Shown here: positions 30,334 through 39,530 of the stretch, in pieces | Layout: every line of letters begins with the position of its first letter | Position numbering within the stretch: position 1 is the first letter of the stretch | Origin: UMGS2069 sp900557585 | GTDB taxonomy: Bacteria; Bacillota; Clostridia; Christensenellales; UBA1242 | Direction of reading: 5' to 3' | Length of the DNA stretch: 64,000 nt | Assembly (NCBI GenBank): GCA_902476355.1 | Contig: CABSCS010000007.1 | Coordinates: forward strand, 1-64,000 | Translations under genes and position numbers: made by a program | The notes under the pieces: model-generated | The model's input: the letters and a program-made list of their open reading frames with translations, nothing else | Told to the model about the DNA's origin: nothing | Databases searched by the model: none

Positions 30334-30687
30334 ATGAAAAAATCCACTTTGATTGTTCTTACAATTTTGTCTTCCTTGCTTGCAATTTTTGGATATTTCC
30401 ACATTCCAATTTTGGGCGCACTTGGGGTTGATTTGTTCCCAAACCGAAGTTTTGTGTGGCTTTTGTTTTTGTTCCCTTTTGTGATTTTTTGCAACATTCC
30501 ACTTGTTCTTTGCATCATGAAGTTTAGAAACATGAAAAAGAAAAATAAAATGCAAAATGTTCAAAATGGCGAAATGGTTTCGGAAAATCAAAATAATGGT
30601 GATTTAGCCAATTCAAACCAAGAAAAAAGTGATGAAAAATCAGAAACAACCACTGGTTCTGAAAACAATGTTAAAAGTGAAAAATAG
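30334..30687 (+). CDS. hypothetical two-helix membrane protein
   Basis: A 117-residue protein. Two hydrophobic helices at about residues 5-30 and 42-64 are followed by a basic KFRNMKKKNKM and a hydrophilic Asn/Glu/Ser/Lys-rich tail of ~50 residues. The positive segment puts the tail in the cytoplasm. No family recognised. AAGGAG precedes ATG 30334; the frame back to 30256 crosses the promoter. Confidence 0.7.
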   Translation: MKKSTLIVLTILSSLLAIFGYFHIPILGALGVDLFPNRSFVWLLFLFPFVIFCNIPLVLCIMKFRNMKKKNKMQNVQNGEMVSENQNNGDLANSNQEKSDEKSETTTGSENNVKSEK

Positions 30688-30875
30688 ATTTGAATTTGAA
30701 AGTTATTTATTTTATAAATAAAACTTTGAGAAACTTTCTTCAATAATCACTCATGAAGCGTTAAACCATGGTTGGTTTTCGAGATGGGTTTTAATGTTTG
30801 CACGTTTTAGTTATACTAGATTACAATCATTAAAAACTAGACAAAGATAGTATATTTCAACATAACATCAGCATG
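30688..30875. other. intergenic region with nothing recognised
   Basis: AT-rich, no start signals and no gene-like frame; only the terminator at 30876 on its right side. Confidence 0.5.
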
Positions 30876-30905
30876 AAAAAAAGAAGCAAATTTTGCTTCT
30901 TTTAA
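30876..30905. terminator. bidirectional rho-independent terminator
   Basis: AAGAAGCAAAA and TTTTGCTTCTT form a perfect palindromic stem with flanking A and T. Confidence 0.8.
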
Positions 30906-30950
30906 TTTTGTTATTTTTTCAATTATTTTGTTTTTTTTAAACTTTATTTT

Positions 30951-31436
30951 TTATTTTTCAATTTCATAAACTGTGTTGCAATATGGGCAGAAAAGTTTGC
31001 CATCTTTTTCAGCAAGTGTTCCGCCACAGTTTTCGCACTTTCCAAGTTTTTTCACTTTCGCAGTGTTGTTGTTTGCTTTGAAAGTTTCGCCGTCAAAAAG
31101 CAAGCCTGAAATATAGTTTTTTTCAATTGCTTTGTTCACTTTTTCTTTAACATCTTTTTCAGGAAGTTGAAGTTGGATTGCAATGTCTTTCACCGAATAA
31201 ATTTTTTCTTTTTCAATGGCATAAACAACTCTTTTAATTGCTTTATTTTCGCCATAGGAAATGAACCAAAGTGGGGTGCCATAGAACCCGTTAATGCCAA
31301 GAATGATTCCCGCAGTCAGCATGATAGCCGATTTTCCTGCGCCAAAGATGATAAGCAAAATTCCTGCAACAAAACCAATTGCAGAAAAAATGCCAAAAGA
31401 AAGTTTGATTGAAATGTCTTTGTTAATTTTTTTCAT
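30951..31436 (-). CDS. membrane protein with C-terminal zinc ribbon
   Basis: A 161-residue protein. Two helices (about 10-32 and 35-55) are followed by a soluble part with a winged-helix-like pattern (YSVKDIAIQLQLPEKDVKEKVNKAIE, about 80-105), and a zinc ribbon CENCGG...CPYC at the C-terminus. Similar two-helix/ribbon proteins are frequent in Clostridia but uncharacterised. The ATG at 31436 lacks a Shine-Dalgarno and lies six bases after TATAAT, so it is probably leaderless. Confidence 0.72.
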   Translation of the reverse strand: MKKINKDISIKLSFGIFSAIGFVAGILLIIFGAGKSAIMLTAGIILGINGFYGTPLWFISYGENKAIKRVVYAIEKEKIYSVKDIAIQLQLPEKDVKEKVNKAIEKNYISGLLFDGETFKANNNTAKVKKLGKCENCGGTLAEKDGKLFCPYCNTVYEIEK

Positions 31437-31470
31437 GACTTTATTATATTATATTTTTTCGTAATTTCAA
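31437..31470 (-). promoter_or_regulatory. promoter giving a leaderless start
   Basis: On the minus strand TTGAAA, 16 bp, TATAAT, six bases (AAAGTC), ATG 31436. Confidence 0.65.
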
Positions 31471-31533
31471 AATGTTTGAAAACATTTTTATTTTTTCAAT
31501 AAAAAAAGTTCCAAAGCGGAACTTTTAAAATTG

Positions 31534-33207
31534 TTATGAATGTTTTTCGTCATCTTCGCTTATGGTGTGTGGTTGAGAACCGGTGAAAGATGAAACAAGT
31601 GCGTCTTCTTCGCTTTGCTCTGCTTCGGTGAATGTTGAAGTTTCTTCTTTGTTTTCGGCTTCTTTTTGTGCTCTCAAAGATTCTGGTGTGTGACATTGAA
31701 TGCCTGCATATGAAATTGCAGTTTCATATTCGTCTTCTTTGGTTGTTTCAAGGTCAACACTTGTTGCAAGTCCATCAATCAAAACAGAAAGTTTGCGTTC
31801 AAGACGTTCTTTGGTTTCAAGAGTGCTGTAATAAACTTGTGATGCAAGACCCTTTTTGTCGCGAACTTGTTTAAGGCGAGTATTCAGCGAAGAAATTTGA
31901 CTTTCAAGTGAAGAAATTTGACTTTCAATTTCGCTTATGGTTTTGTTGTCACGTTTTTCACGTGCTTTATAAACGCCAATAAGGTGATTTATAAATCTTC
32001 TGTCAAGCGAACGACTGCTTGTTCCAGTAAGGCGCTTGATATATGAATTGTTTGGGTTTTGTTCAAGGTTAGAAGAAAGAACAGTTTTGATTGTTGCAAG
32101 AGTTTTGTCCATTTGTTCTGGGTTTGCTTGAACGCGGTCGATGAATTTTGAGCCCATTCTTGTTTTGTTTAAAAGGTTCAAAACAAGGCGTGCGGTGTCG
32201 CCGTCAACGGCATACATTTTAAGAGCGTCATAGCCAAACACAACAGCATTGTCGCCATAGAACCCGAAAGTGAGGCCAGTTTTTTCATTGTGGATTGCTT
32301 TTTTGATTCCTTTCACAACATAGCGAAGGTTGTCTTGTCTTTGAATGTCCCAGTTGGTTGAATGATTTCTTTTAACAAGAAGGGTTTCGTTTCCAAGGTC
32401 AACAATTTTGTCAATTGGATATGAACGATTTCTGCCTTTCTCGTCGATAAATCTTTTGTTTCCTTCAAAGTCGGTTGCAAGCCAGTGTCCATGAACGTTT
32501 TCAATTTTTGCATATTGGTCTGAAAGTGCTTGCATGTTTTGGTCGCAAACTGCAAATGCAGGTTTATATTTTGGTGCATAGTCAAATTCTGGATAAATTT
32601 CAACAGCCTTTGCACCTTCTTGTTCTTCTTCATTTTCCTTTTCAATAAATTTTACAGAGCAAGGAAGGAAGTTTTCGTTAAGATAGTAGGTTGCTTGTTG
32701 ACCATAGTTATTCTTTTTCAAGGTTGTAACTTTTCTTTTGCCGTCTTCTAAAAGTTCAACAGAAGAATATTCTTCGGTCATAAATTTTGTTTGTGGGTCG
32801 GCATTGATAATGAAAAATGTGCCACCAAACATTTTGTCTTCAACTTGAACAACTTTTTGGTCATCTGAAAGGAAAGATACACTGCTATATTTGCTGTCGT
32901 CTCCCATTTCAAAAATCTTTGTTCCGTCTTGACCATAGATTGTATATTTTTTGTCGGTGTCAAGTGTTGCAAAATGGTTTTGGTTTACAATTTTCTTTGC
33001 ATCGTCTGGTGCTTCAAATTTTGAAAATACATCAACAACATTTTTTTGCAAAACCTTTCCGTTTTCGAGAAGAGAATATCCAGGTGCAACTCTATATGGT
33101 CTTCTTGAATAGCCTCTTTGGAAAGTTATGTTATAGATTTCATCGTGTCCAATGTTTTCAACTTCTCCAAATCTAATTTTGTTTAAAATTCTTAAAAATA
33201 TGTTCAT
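31534..33207 (-). CDS. hypothetical 557-residue protein with coiled coil
   Basis: Soluble, no signal peptide. Residues ~40-330 are beta-rich with recurrent short strands (for example KYTIYGQDGTKIFEMGDD and HWLATDFEGNKRFIDEKG), which suggests a repeat fold such as a propeller. A helical part follows, and a clear heptad coiled coil lies near 430-460 (EIESQISSLESQISSLNTRL). The tail is acidic (ISEDDEKHS). No family recognised. The start is ATG 33207 after AAGGAGAT (13-base gap, long); an upstream in-frame ATG at 33237 lies before that ribosome binding site. It is oriented against the 310-residue nucleoside hydrolase gene. Confidence 0.72.
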   Translation of the reverse strand: MNIFLRILNKIRFGEVENIGHDEIYNITFQRGYSRRPYRVAPGYSLLENGKVLQKNVVDVFSKFEAPDDAKKIVNQNHFATLDTDKKYTIYGQDGTKIFEMGDDSKYSSVSFLSDDQKVVQVEDKMFGGTFFIINADPQTKFMTEEYSSVELLEDGKRKVTTLKKNNYGQQATYYLNENFLPCSVKFIEKENEEEQEGAKAVEIYPEFDYAPKYKPAFAVCDQNMQALSDQYAKIENVHGHWLATDFEGNKRFIDEKGRNRSYPIDKIVDLGNETLLVKRNHSTNWDIQRQDNLRYVVKGIKKAIHNEKTGLTFGFYGDNAVVFGYDALKMYAVDGDTARLVLNLLNKTRMGSKFIDRVQANPEQMDKTLATIKTVLSSNLEQNPNNSYIKRLTGTSSRSLDRRFINHLIGVYKAREKRDNKTISEIESQISSLESQISSLNTRLKQVRDKKGLASQVYYSTLETKERLERKLSVLIDGLATSVDLETTKEDEYETAISYAGIQCHTPESLRAQKEAENKEETSTFTEAEQSEEDALVSSFTGSQPHTISEDDEKHS

Positions 33208-33244
33208 AAAAAATTTAAATCTCCTTAAAAATCGCATAAATTTT

Positions 33245-33275
33245 ATCACACAACCTGTGTTTCGTCAATAGTCAA
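33245..33275 (-). promoter_or_regulatory. promoter of the 557-residue gene
   Basis: On the minus strand TTGACG, 17 bp, TAAAAT, with ACACA-GGT-TGTGT as an inverted repeat in the spacer. Confidence 0.55.
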
Positions 33276-33443
33276 TTTTTGCCAAGGTGTTGAAATTTGC
33301 CGTTTTTTCGGGCTTTTTTATGCTTAAAAATATGAATGAAAGTTTTGACGTGTGAAATAAATATAATAAAATGTTAAAAAACATTAGTAAAAGAATAAAA
33401 AATTTGATATATTGTTTACAATCAAAAAATTTGGGAGATTTTT

Positions 33444-34376
33444 ATGGAAAAACAAAAAATAATTTTCGACGTTGACCCAGGGGTTGACGATTGCATGGCG
33501 CTTATCATGGCTTTTTATGAACCAAGCATTGATGTGCAACTTGTAACAACAACTTTTGGAAACGTTTCAAACGCACAAACAACAAAAAATGCGTGCTTTA
33601 TTGTTCAAAATTTTGCAGATAAAGACTATCCAGTTTATCAAGGTGCAGACAGAGGACTTAACACCCCTGTTCACAATGCAGCCGAAGTTCACGGAAGAAC
33701 CGGTCTTGGAAACAAGATTGTTGCAGAAAACGTGACAAAAACTGTTGCAAACAAGCCAGGCTATGGTGCTGTTGAAGCAATGCGTGACACAATTTTGAAA
33801 AATCCAGGAGAGATTACACTTGTTGCTGTTGGCCCTGTAACAAATGTTGCAAACCTTTTCACAAAATATCCAGAAACAATTGAAAAAATCAAAAGAGTTG
33901 TTCTTATGGTTGGCTCAATTGATGGAAAGGGAAGCATCACTCCATATGCAAGTTTCAACGCATATTGCGACCCAGACGCAGTTCAAATTGTGATTGACCA
34001 AGCAAAAAAAGTTCCAATCACAGTTTCAACCAAAGAAAACGGAACAACTTGCTATTTTGAAGATGACCAAAGAGAACGCTTTGCAAAATGCGGAAGACTT
34101 GGCCCACTTTTCTATGACCTTTGCGACGGCTATGTTGATAAAATTTTGCTTCCTGGTCAATATGCTCTTCACGATACTTGTGCACTCTTCACAATTTTGG
34201 AAGACGAAGAGTTCTTCACAAGAGAAAAGGTTTCAATGAAAATCAACACAACCTTTGATGAAAAAAGAGCACAAACCAAGTTCAGAAAATGTGCTTCAAG
34301 CAACATTACGCTTATCACCGGTGTTGACAAGCAAAGAGTGATAAAAAGAATCGAGAAAATCTTAAAGAGAACATAG
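33444..34376 (+). CDS. inosine-uridine-type nucleoside hydrolase
   Basis: A 310-residue ribohydrolase that releases the base from nucleosides for salvage. The Ca-binding signature is DVDPGVDDCMAL (residues 8-19), followed by TTFGNVSNAQTTKNA, GADRGL, VAVGPVTNVANLF and the C-terminal HDTCALF with the catalytic-site His/Asp. All motifs are intact. Substrate preference (purine or pyrimidine) cannot be told. GGGAG precedes ATG 33444. Monocistronic by context. Confidence 0.9.
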   Translation: MEKQKIIFDVDPGVDDCMALIMAFYEPSIDVQLVTTTFGNVSNAQTTKNACFIVQNFADKDYPVYQGADRGLNTPVHNAAEVHGRTGLGNKIVAENVTKTVANKPGYGAVEAMRDTILKNPGEITLVAVGPVTNVANLFTKYPETIEKIKRVVLMVGSIDGKGSITPYASFNAYCDPDAVQIVIDQAKKVPITVSTKENGTTCYFEDDQRERFAKCGRLGPLFYDLCDGYVDKILLPGQYALHDTCALFTILEDEEFFTREKVSMKINTTFDEKRAQTKFRKCASSNITLITGVDKQRVIKRIEKILKRT

Positions 34377-34411
34377 AAAGGGTCTTATTTTGAAAAAATA
34401 AGAAATGGGTA

Positions 34412-34440
34412 TTGAAATTTGTGCCTCTTTGTGCTATAAT
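34412..34440 (+). promoter_or_regulatory. promoter of the 1198-residue gene
   Basis: TTGAAA (34412-34417), 17 bp, TATAAT (34435-34440). The spacer contains TTTGTGC twice in direct orientation. Confidence 0.7.
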
Positions 34441-34477
34441 AAGAGCATAAAAAAATACCTCAAAGGAGGAAATGCAA

Positions 34478-37400
34478 ATGGCAGATGATGAAAAAAGCAA
34501 AACCGGCGAACAACAATCTGAAAACCAAAACGGACAAGGCAAGTCTGGTGGGGATGATAAAGGAGCAGGAACAACTCAAAAAGTTACAAATGACAGTGAA
34601 AAAGCACAAAGCAGTGCAAAAGCCCCAAAAGAAAAACCTTTGATTCCTGGTGGAGATGCAAGAAGTTATGCTGAACTTTATTTGTTCTCAGACGCAATGA
34701 GAGACATTGCTAATGACGGACCAGTAATGCAAACACTTCGCAGAAGAACCAATCTTTCAGAGGAAGATCGTGCACTTATTGACAGTTTCAATGGCAGTGC
34801 TGTTGGAGTTTCAAAATTCATGAAAGTGATTTCAAGATTCTATAATGATTTTGGCTTCAATCGTCCAATGAGCGAATCTGATCTTCGCAAATATTATGTC
34901 TATGGAAAGTCTATCGCTTCTAAAAACGGAAAAATTCCGACTGAAGAAGAGGTTAACCAAGCCAAAGCAGACTATGACAGCAAAAAACAAGAAACCACAG
35001 AAGATGCAAAAAACAAAAAAGATAACGCAGAAAAGGGTTATAAAGTTGCAAAATCTGAGAAAAGAAAAGCAAACTGGAAAACCAGATTTGCAACCCTTGG
35101 TGTTGCAGGCTCTGCTCTTTTGGCGCTTGCAATTCCTGGATTGGTATTTGGAGGAGTTGTTGCAATTGCAACCGTTCCTGCAATTTCAATTGGATGGATG
35201 ACTGGTGGCGGTCTTGCACTTTTTGCTGGTGGCGTTGTTGCTCTTCGCTATGTTTTCCCAAGAACTTTGAAACTTTTTTCAAAAGCATGGAACTATTTGA
35301 AAGATAGATGGGCTGAACGAATGAAAGCAAGAGAAGCGAAAAGAGATGCTAAAAAACTTTTGAAAAAAGCAAAAGCGCAATATCGTTCAATTTCATCACA
35401 AAACAACATGGACAATTGGTATGAGCAATATAGCCAAAAATATCCAGGCAAAGTTAAAGAACAAACACTTGAAGAAACTATTGAAACAACAATGGTTCCA
35501 GTTTCTGCACAAAATGCTAAAAACGACGAACAAGAAAAAATTGTTGTTCCAACTGGAAAAAGTGATGAAAGCAAAGAAAAAACTGGTGAAGGTGAACTAG
35601 AATATTTGAAAGGCTATTCAGCAGAGGATAAAGCAATGTTTGCTGAATATGAAAAATTTCTTGAATCATCAACATTTGTTTCAGATATTGAAGATGAAAA
35701 CCTTGGACAATTTGTAACCGACATGAAACTTAAAGATAAGAATTTTGACGGTGAAGCATTCAAGAAAAAATATAAAGAAATGCAAGCAAAGAAAAAAGCA
35801 TTTGAAAACAAACAGCAATCTGTTTCAAATCCTTCTAAATCTGAAAAAGAAGAAAAAGAACCTGAAATTTCTGCTGAAAATGCAATGACACAAGAAGAGC
35901 AAGAAGAGTTCTTCAAAAAGTTTGAGGTAAGCAGAATTCAAAGCGGAAAAAATAAACAATCTCCAACAAAAGAAGAGTTGCACAATTTCGCGAAACAACA
36001 ACTTAAAGATCCAAATCTTTCACAAGAGCAAGCAACTGAATATTTTAAAGAATATCAAAAGTTTGCAATTGATCGTGCAGAAAGAGGAAAAGAACAATCA
36101 ACAAACATCAAGTTTGGCACTGATGGACAACTTGAATATAATGGTGACACAGCACCACGTGTTGAAGGAATTTTAAAAGACTTTGACGAGTCTAAAATCC
36201 CAGAAGGTGCAAAAGATTCAAGAGAAGCATTTGTTGCAGTTGCGCAAGAACATGGTGCAACCGAACTTGAAGCCGAACTTCTTTATCAAGACCAAAAAGA
36301 AAAAATTGATCAAACAATTGTTGTGAAAGACAAGGCTACTGATGCAGGAAGCACAGGAAGCGACACAACAGGTGATACAGTCGGTGAAACTGCTGGTGAC
36401 ACAAACGTTGTTGAAGAAGTTGCAGAAACTGTTGCTGACACCGCTAAGGTTGTTGCAGAAAACATTGCTGCCGCAGCCACAGAAAAAGAAGTGAAAGAAG
36501 AAAAGAAAGCCGAAACAGAAGAAAAGAAAGACAGCACAAAGACAACTGCTGAAAAGGTTACTCCTGCTGCAAAACCAGCAGAACAAAAAGCAGAACAACC
36601 AAAATCAAAACACAACAGCCCATGGCTTGCAATCAACTGTTTCGAAGCAATTGGAAATGTTGCAACACAAGAACAAATTGAAGCAATCTATGCAAAAACT
36701 GGATACAGAAGTCTTGAAGACGCTAAAAAGGCATATGCAAAATCAAAGAAAATTGAACCAAATGCGGTGAATGTTTTCCCTGGAGAAGGCAAAAAACCAA
36801 ACCGTCCATGGCTTGCAAAAACCATTGCTGAAACTGTTGGTGTAAAAAATCTTACTGATAACTATGCAAAACTTACTGGCTATACCGACCCTGAAAAAGC
36901 AGCGCTTAACTATGCAAAAACTCAATTTAGAAAAGCAAGCAAAGAAACTCTTCAAAAACTTTCAATTTCAAGTTGGAAAGAGTTGTCTGCAAAATCACCA
37001 GAAGATGTTGTTGCGCTTTGGAACAATCTTGAATATGAAAATAAGTCTAACTTGATTTCAACCCTTGATGGTCTTTCAGTCGAAGAGGTCGCAAAACTTA
37101 CAGAGTCAATGCCAAATGGTATCAAACAATTTGTAAGAACTGGTGTTCATGTTCGTGCAAGAAAAGTTTCTGTTGAAAATGACGAACAAAAAGAAACACA
37201 AGTAAGAGAAGAACCTGTAAAAACCGAACCAAAAACAGAGGAAAAGAAAGCAGAACAAAAGCCTGCTGAGCAAAAGGTTGAAAAGAAACCAGAAGAAAAG
37301 ATTGAACTCAACAACAAAGAACCAGAACAAATGGTTGTGTTGTTTGACAGGTACCATGCATATCTTGCAGAAAATGGTTTAAACTGGCAAGAAGAAGGTC

Positions 37401-38074
37401 TTGACAACTTCATTAAATATATGACAGAAAGTCAAAGTCAACCTGCCGAACTTGCTCAAAGACTTTGGGGCTTCTATAAGGGTTATGAAGACAATCTTGT
37501 TTATGAAGCAGAAAACGCAGAGAAACAAGAAAAACAACCTGAAAAAGAAGAGCCAGAAGTTGAAAAAACAGAGCAAGAACCTGAAAGAAAGGAAAATGCA
37601 GAAGAACAAAAATCTGAACCAGAAACAATCAAATTTTCTCAAAGAGAAATTGGAATTTATCAACTTTATGCAAACATCGAGGCTCAACAAGGCAGAAAAC
37701 TTGATGCTGAAACCTTTGTAGCTTTTGCAATTGGACAAGGTGTTTCTCGTGAAAGAGCAGAAGAACTTTTCAATGAAATGTCTGCTGAAAAGCAAACTCA
37801 AACTCCAAAAGCAGAAGAACAAGTTGAGAAGCGTGCACCAGAAGAGGAACGTGGACTTGATTTTGTTCTTGAAAGAATGGATGATCCAAGCATGACTGCA
37901 TTGTTCAGAGCATTTGCTCTCACAGAAAAAGGAAAAGCATTGCTTCCTCAACTTGATGAATATGTTAAAAACATTTTAAAGAGCGATGATCCAAACTATG
38001 CATACACTCTTGTAACAAACTTCTATAACAAACATGTTAAAGTGAAAGAAGACGATTCTGAATTGGATCGTTGA
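34478..38074 (+). CDS. very large Glu/Lys-rich membrane-anchored hypothetical protein
   Basis: A 1198-residue protein. The N-terminus is disordered and Gln/Gly/Ser-rich. Two adjacent hydrophobic helices lie at about residues 207-262 (Gly/Ala-rich); the remaining ~930 residues are hydrophilic, with long Glu/Lys/Gln runs and Ala/Thr-rich linkers. A motif (S/R)PWLA(I/K) occurs near 713 and 776, each heading a ~60-residue helical unit with a (Y)R/TDPEKAxxxYAK pattern. There is no N-terminal signal peptide. ATG 34472 sits too close to AAAGGAGG; ATG 34478, eight bases away, is chosen. No family is recognised; a scaffold or structural role is a guess. Confidence 0.75.
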   Translation: MADDEKSKTGEQQSENQNGQGKSGGDDKGAGTTQKVTNDSEKAQSSAKAPKEKPLIPGGDARSYAELYLFSDAMRDIANDGPVMQTLRRRTNLSEEDRALIDSFNGSAVGVSKFMKVISRFYNDFGFNRPMSESDLRKYYVYGKSIASKNGKIPTEEEVNQAKADYDSKKQETTEDAKNKKDNAEKGYKVAKSEKRKANWKTRFATLGVAGSALLALAIPGLVFGGVVAIATVPAISIGWMTGGGLALFAGGVVALRYVFPRTLKLFSKAWNYLKDRWAERMKAREAKRDAKKLLKKAKAQYRSISSQNNMDNWYEQYSQKYPGKVKEQTLEETIETTMVPVSAQNAKNDEQEKIVVPTGKSDESKEKTGEGELEYLKGYSAEDKAMFAEYEKFLESSTFVSDIEDENLGQFVTDMKLKDKNFDGEAFKKKYKEMQAKKKAFENKQQSVSNPSKSEKEEKEPEISAENAMTQEEQEEFFKKFEVSRIQSGKNKQSPTKEELHNFAKQQLKDPNLSQEQATEYFKEYQKFAIDRAERGKEQSTNIKFGTDGQLEYNGDTAPRVEGILKDFDESKIPEGAKDSREAFVAVAQEHGATELEAELLYQDQKEKIDQTIVVKDKATDAGSTGSDTTGDTVGETAGDTNVVEEVAETVADTAKVVAENIAAAATEKEVKEEKKAETEEKKDSTKTTAEKVTPAAKPAEQKAEQPKSKHNSPWLAINCFEAIGNVATQEQIEAIYAKTGYRSLEDAKKAYAKSKKIEPNAVNVFPGEGKKPNRPWLAKTIAETVGVKNLTDNYAKLTGYTDPEKAALNYAKTQFRKASKETLQKLSISSWKELSAKSPEDVVALWNNLEYENKSNLISTLDGLSVEEVAKLTESMPNGIKQFVRTGVHVRARKVSVENDEQKETQVREEPVKTEPKTEEKKAEQKPAEQKVEKKPEEKIELNNKEPEQMVVLFDRYHAYLAENGLNWQEEGLDNFIKYMTESQSQPAELAQRLWGFYKGYEDNLVYEAENAEKQEKQPEKEEPEVEKTEQEPERKENAEEQKSEPETIKFSQREIGIYQLYANIEAQQGRKLDAETFVAFAIGQGVSRERAEELFNEMSAEKQTQTPKAEEQVEKRAPEEERGLDFVLERMDDPSMTALFRAFALTEKGKALLPQLDEYVKNILKSDDPNYAYTLVTNFYNKHVKVKEDDSELDR

Positions 38075-38087
38075 TAATTTTAACAAA

Positions 38088-38126
38088 AAAAACAAATCCG
38101 TGGGCGACTGCGGGTTTGTTTTTTTG
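38088..38126 (+). terminator. rho-independent terminator
   Basis: AACAAATCCG and CGGGTTTGTT pair (one G-T) around a ten-base loop, followed by seven T. Confidence 0.85.
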
Positions 38127-38424
38127 TGGCTTGAAAAAGAAAGATGACCAATAAAATGTGTTTGATTGTTTTTAAATACGCTTGATATACAAAATCTGAA
38201 ATCAACGAGAATTTATGATTGTGAATGGTTGATTCAAATTTTAAACAGATGCAAAAATAATTGTAAAAATCTAGGGCAAAAAGCATTTCATAATTTACTG
38301 GTTCAAGGTGAAATTTTATGAAATTGACAAAAACAGACATGCCAAAGTTGTTGATTGTTTTATTTTTGTTTAAAAAGGTTTTAAAATTTCAAAAAGTGTG
38401 ATATTATTTTTGCGGAGAAAGAAA
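38127..38424. other. intergenic region upstream of prfB
   Basis: About 300 bases, AT-rich, with no gene and no clear structured element. GTGTGATATTATTTTTG near 38396 could contain a -10 box for prfB. Confidence 0.5.
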
Positions 38425-39520
38425 ATGGACATTAAAGAAACAATTGCGTCTATGCAGGAAAAGTTGCAACATTCCTGCCATTGTCTTTGACCTTGACAAA
38501 CTGAAAAGTCAAAAGTTAGAGATTGAACAAGACCTTCAAAAACCAGAAATATATAATGACTTTGAAAATTCAACAAAACTTTCAAAACGTCTTGCAGAAC
38601 TGAATCGTGTTTTAGGCTTTGCTCTTGAAACCAAAGAAGAGGTTGAAACAATTGCAGAACTTTATGACCTTTATCAAGGTTTGGTTCCCGAAGAAGACCA
38701 AGAAAGTTTTGTTCGTTCACTTAAAGATGCCGAAAAAAGTGTTGATAAACTTTATCTTGAAAGTTTATATTCGGGCGAAACCGACCCCAACGATGCTATT
38801 GTAGAAATCCATGCGGGCGCGGGTGGAGAAGAAGCACAAGATTGGGCATCAATGCTTGAAAGAATGTATCTTGGTTTTGCAAAACAACAGGGATATTCTG
38901 TTCGTGAGATATACAAAAACCGTGGCGATGGTGCTGGTTTTAAAAGTGCGGGCTATATTTTTTCGGGCGTCAATGCCTATGGAAACATGAAAAACGAACG
39001 CGGAGTTCATCGCCTTGTTCGAATTTCACCTTTCGACGCATCAAAACGCCGTCACACTTCTTTTGCAAGTGTAGAGGTGAGCCCGGTTGTAACAGAAAAA
39101 GACATTGTCATCAATCCGGCAGACTTGAAATTTGATATCTATCGCAGTGGTGGCGCTGGCGGACAAAACGTGAATAAAGTTGAAACCGCAGTCCGCATCA
39201 CACACATTCCAACTGGAATTGTTGTTGCATGTCAAAATGAAAGAAGCCAACTTCAAAACAAAGAGATTGCGCTTCAAATGCTCTATGCAAAACTCAAAAG
39301 TCTTGAAGAAGAAAAACGTCAAGCCGAGAAAGACAAACAAATGGGCGAGCGCGCAAAAAATGAGTGGGGCGGACAAATTCGAAGTTATGTTCTTTATCCA
39401 TATCAAATGGTGAAAGACCTTCGAACCAACCATGAAACAAGCGACACAGCCTCGGTTCTTGCAGGCGATATTATGGATTTTATAACAGCCAACCTAATCC
39501 GCACCGCAAGTGATAAATAA
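38425..39520 (+). CDS. prfB: peptide chain release factor 2, programmed +1 frameshift
   Basis: Recognises UAA and UGA stops. Translation starts at ATG 38425 (GGAG seven bases before), runs 21 codons to CTT TGA (38485-38490) and must shift +1 on CTTTGAC to continue as DLDKLK... to 39520, giving 364 residues. Low RF2 favours the shift, which autoregulates the gene. The SPF codon-recognition motif is in RISPFDASKRRHTS and the catalytic GGQ in SGGAGGQNVNKVETA. Unlike the E. coli and B. subtilis genes, no AGGGGG-like sequence precedes CTT. tsaD follows after 10 bp. Confidence 0.95.
38485..38491 (+). promoter_or_regulatory. prfB: programmed +1 frameshift site
   Basis: CTTTGAC, the classic prfB slippery site. 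CTT is codon 21, TGA is the in-frame stop; the +1 frame continues as GAC. The upstream bases (CATTCCTGCCATTGT) hold no Shine-Dalgarno-like stimulator. Confidence 0.95.
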
Positions 39521-39530
39521 GGAAAGAACA

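Noticed and set aside
31880..31930. Direct repeat in minus-strand gene (two copies of GAAGAAATTTGACTTTCAA-type unit)
   Set aside because: It encodes the two heptads SQISSLE of the coiled coil, so it is explained by the protein.
36218..36636. Cys/Phe-rich minus-strand frames inside the 1198-residue gene
   Set aside because: They are mirror images of Glu/Lys/Ala-rich coding sequence and have no ribosome binding sites.
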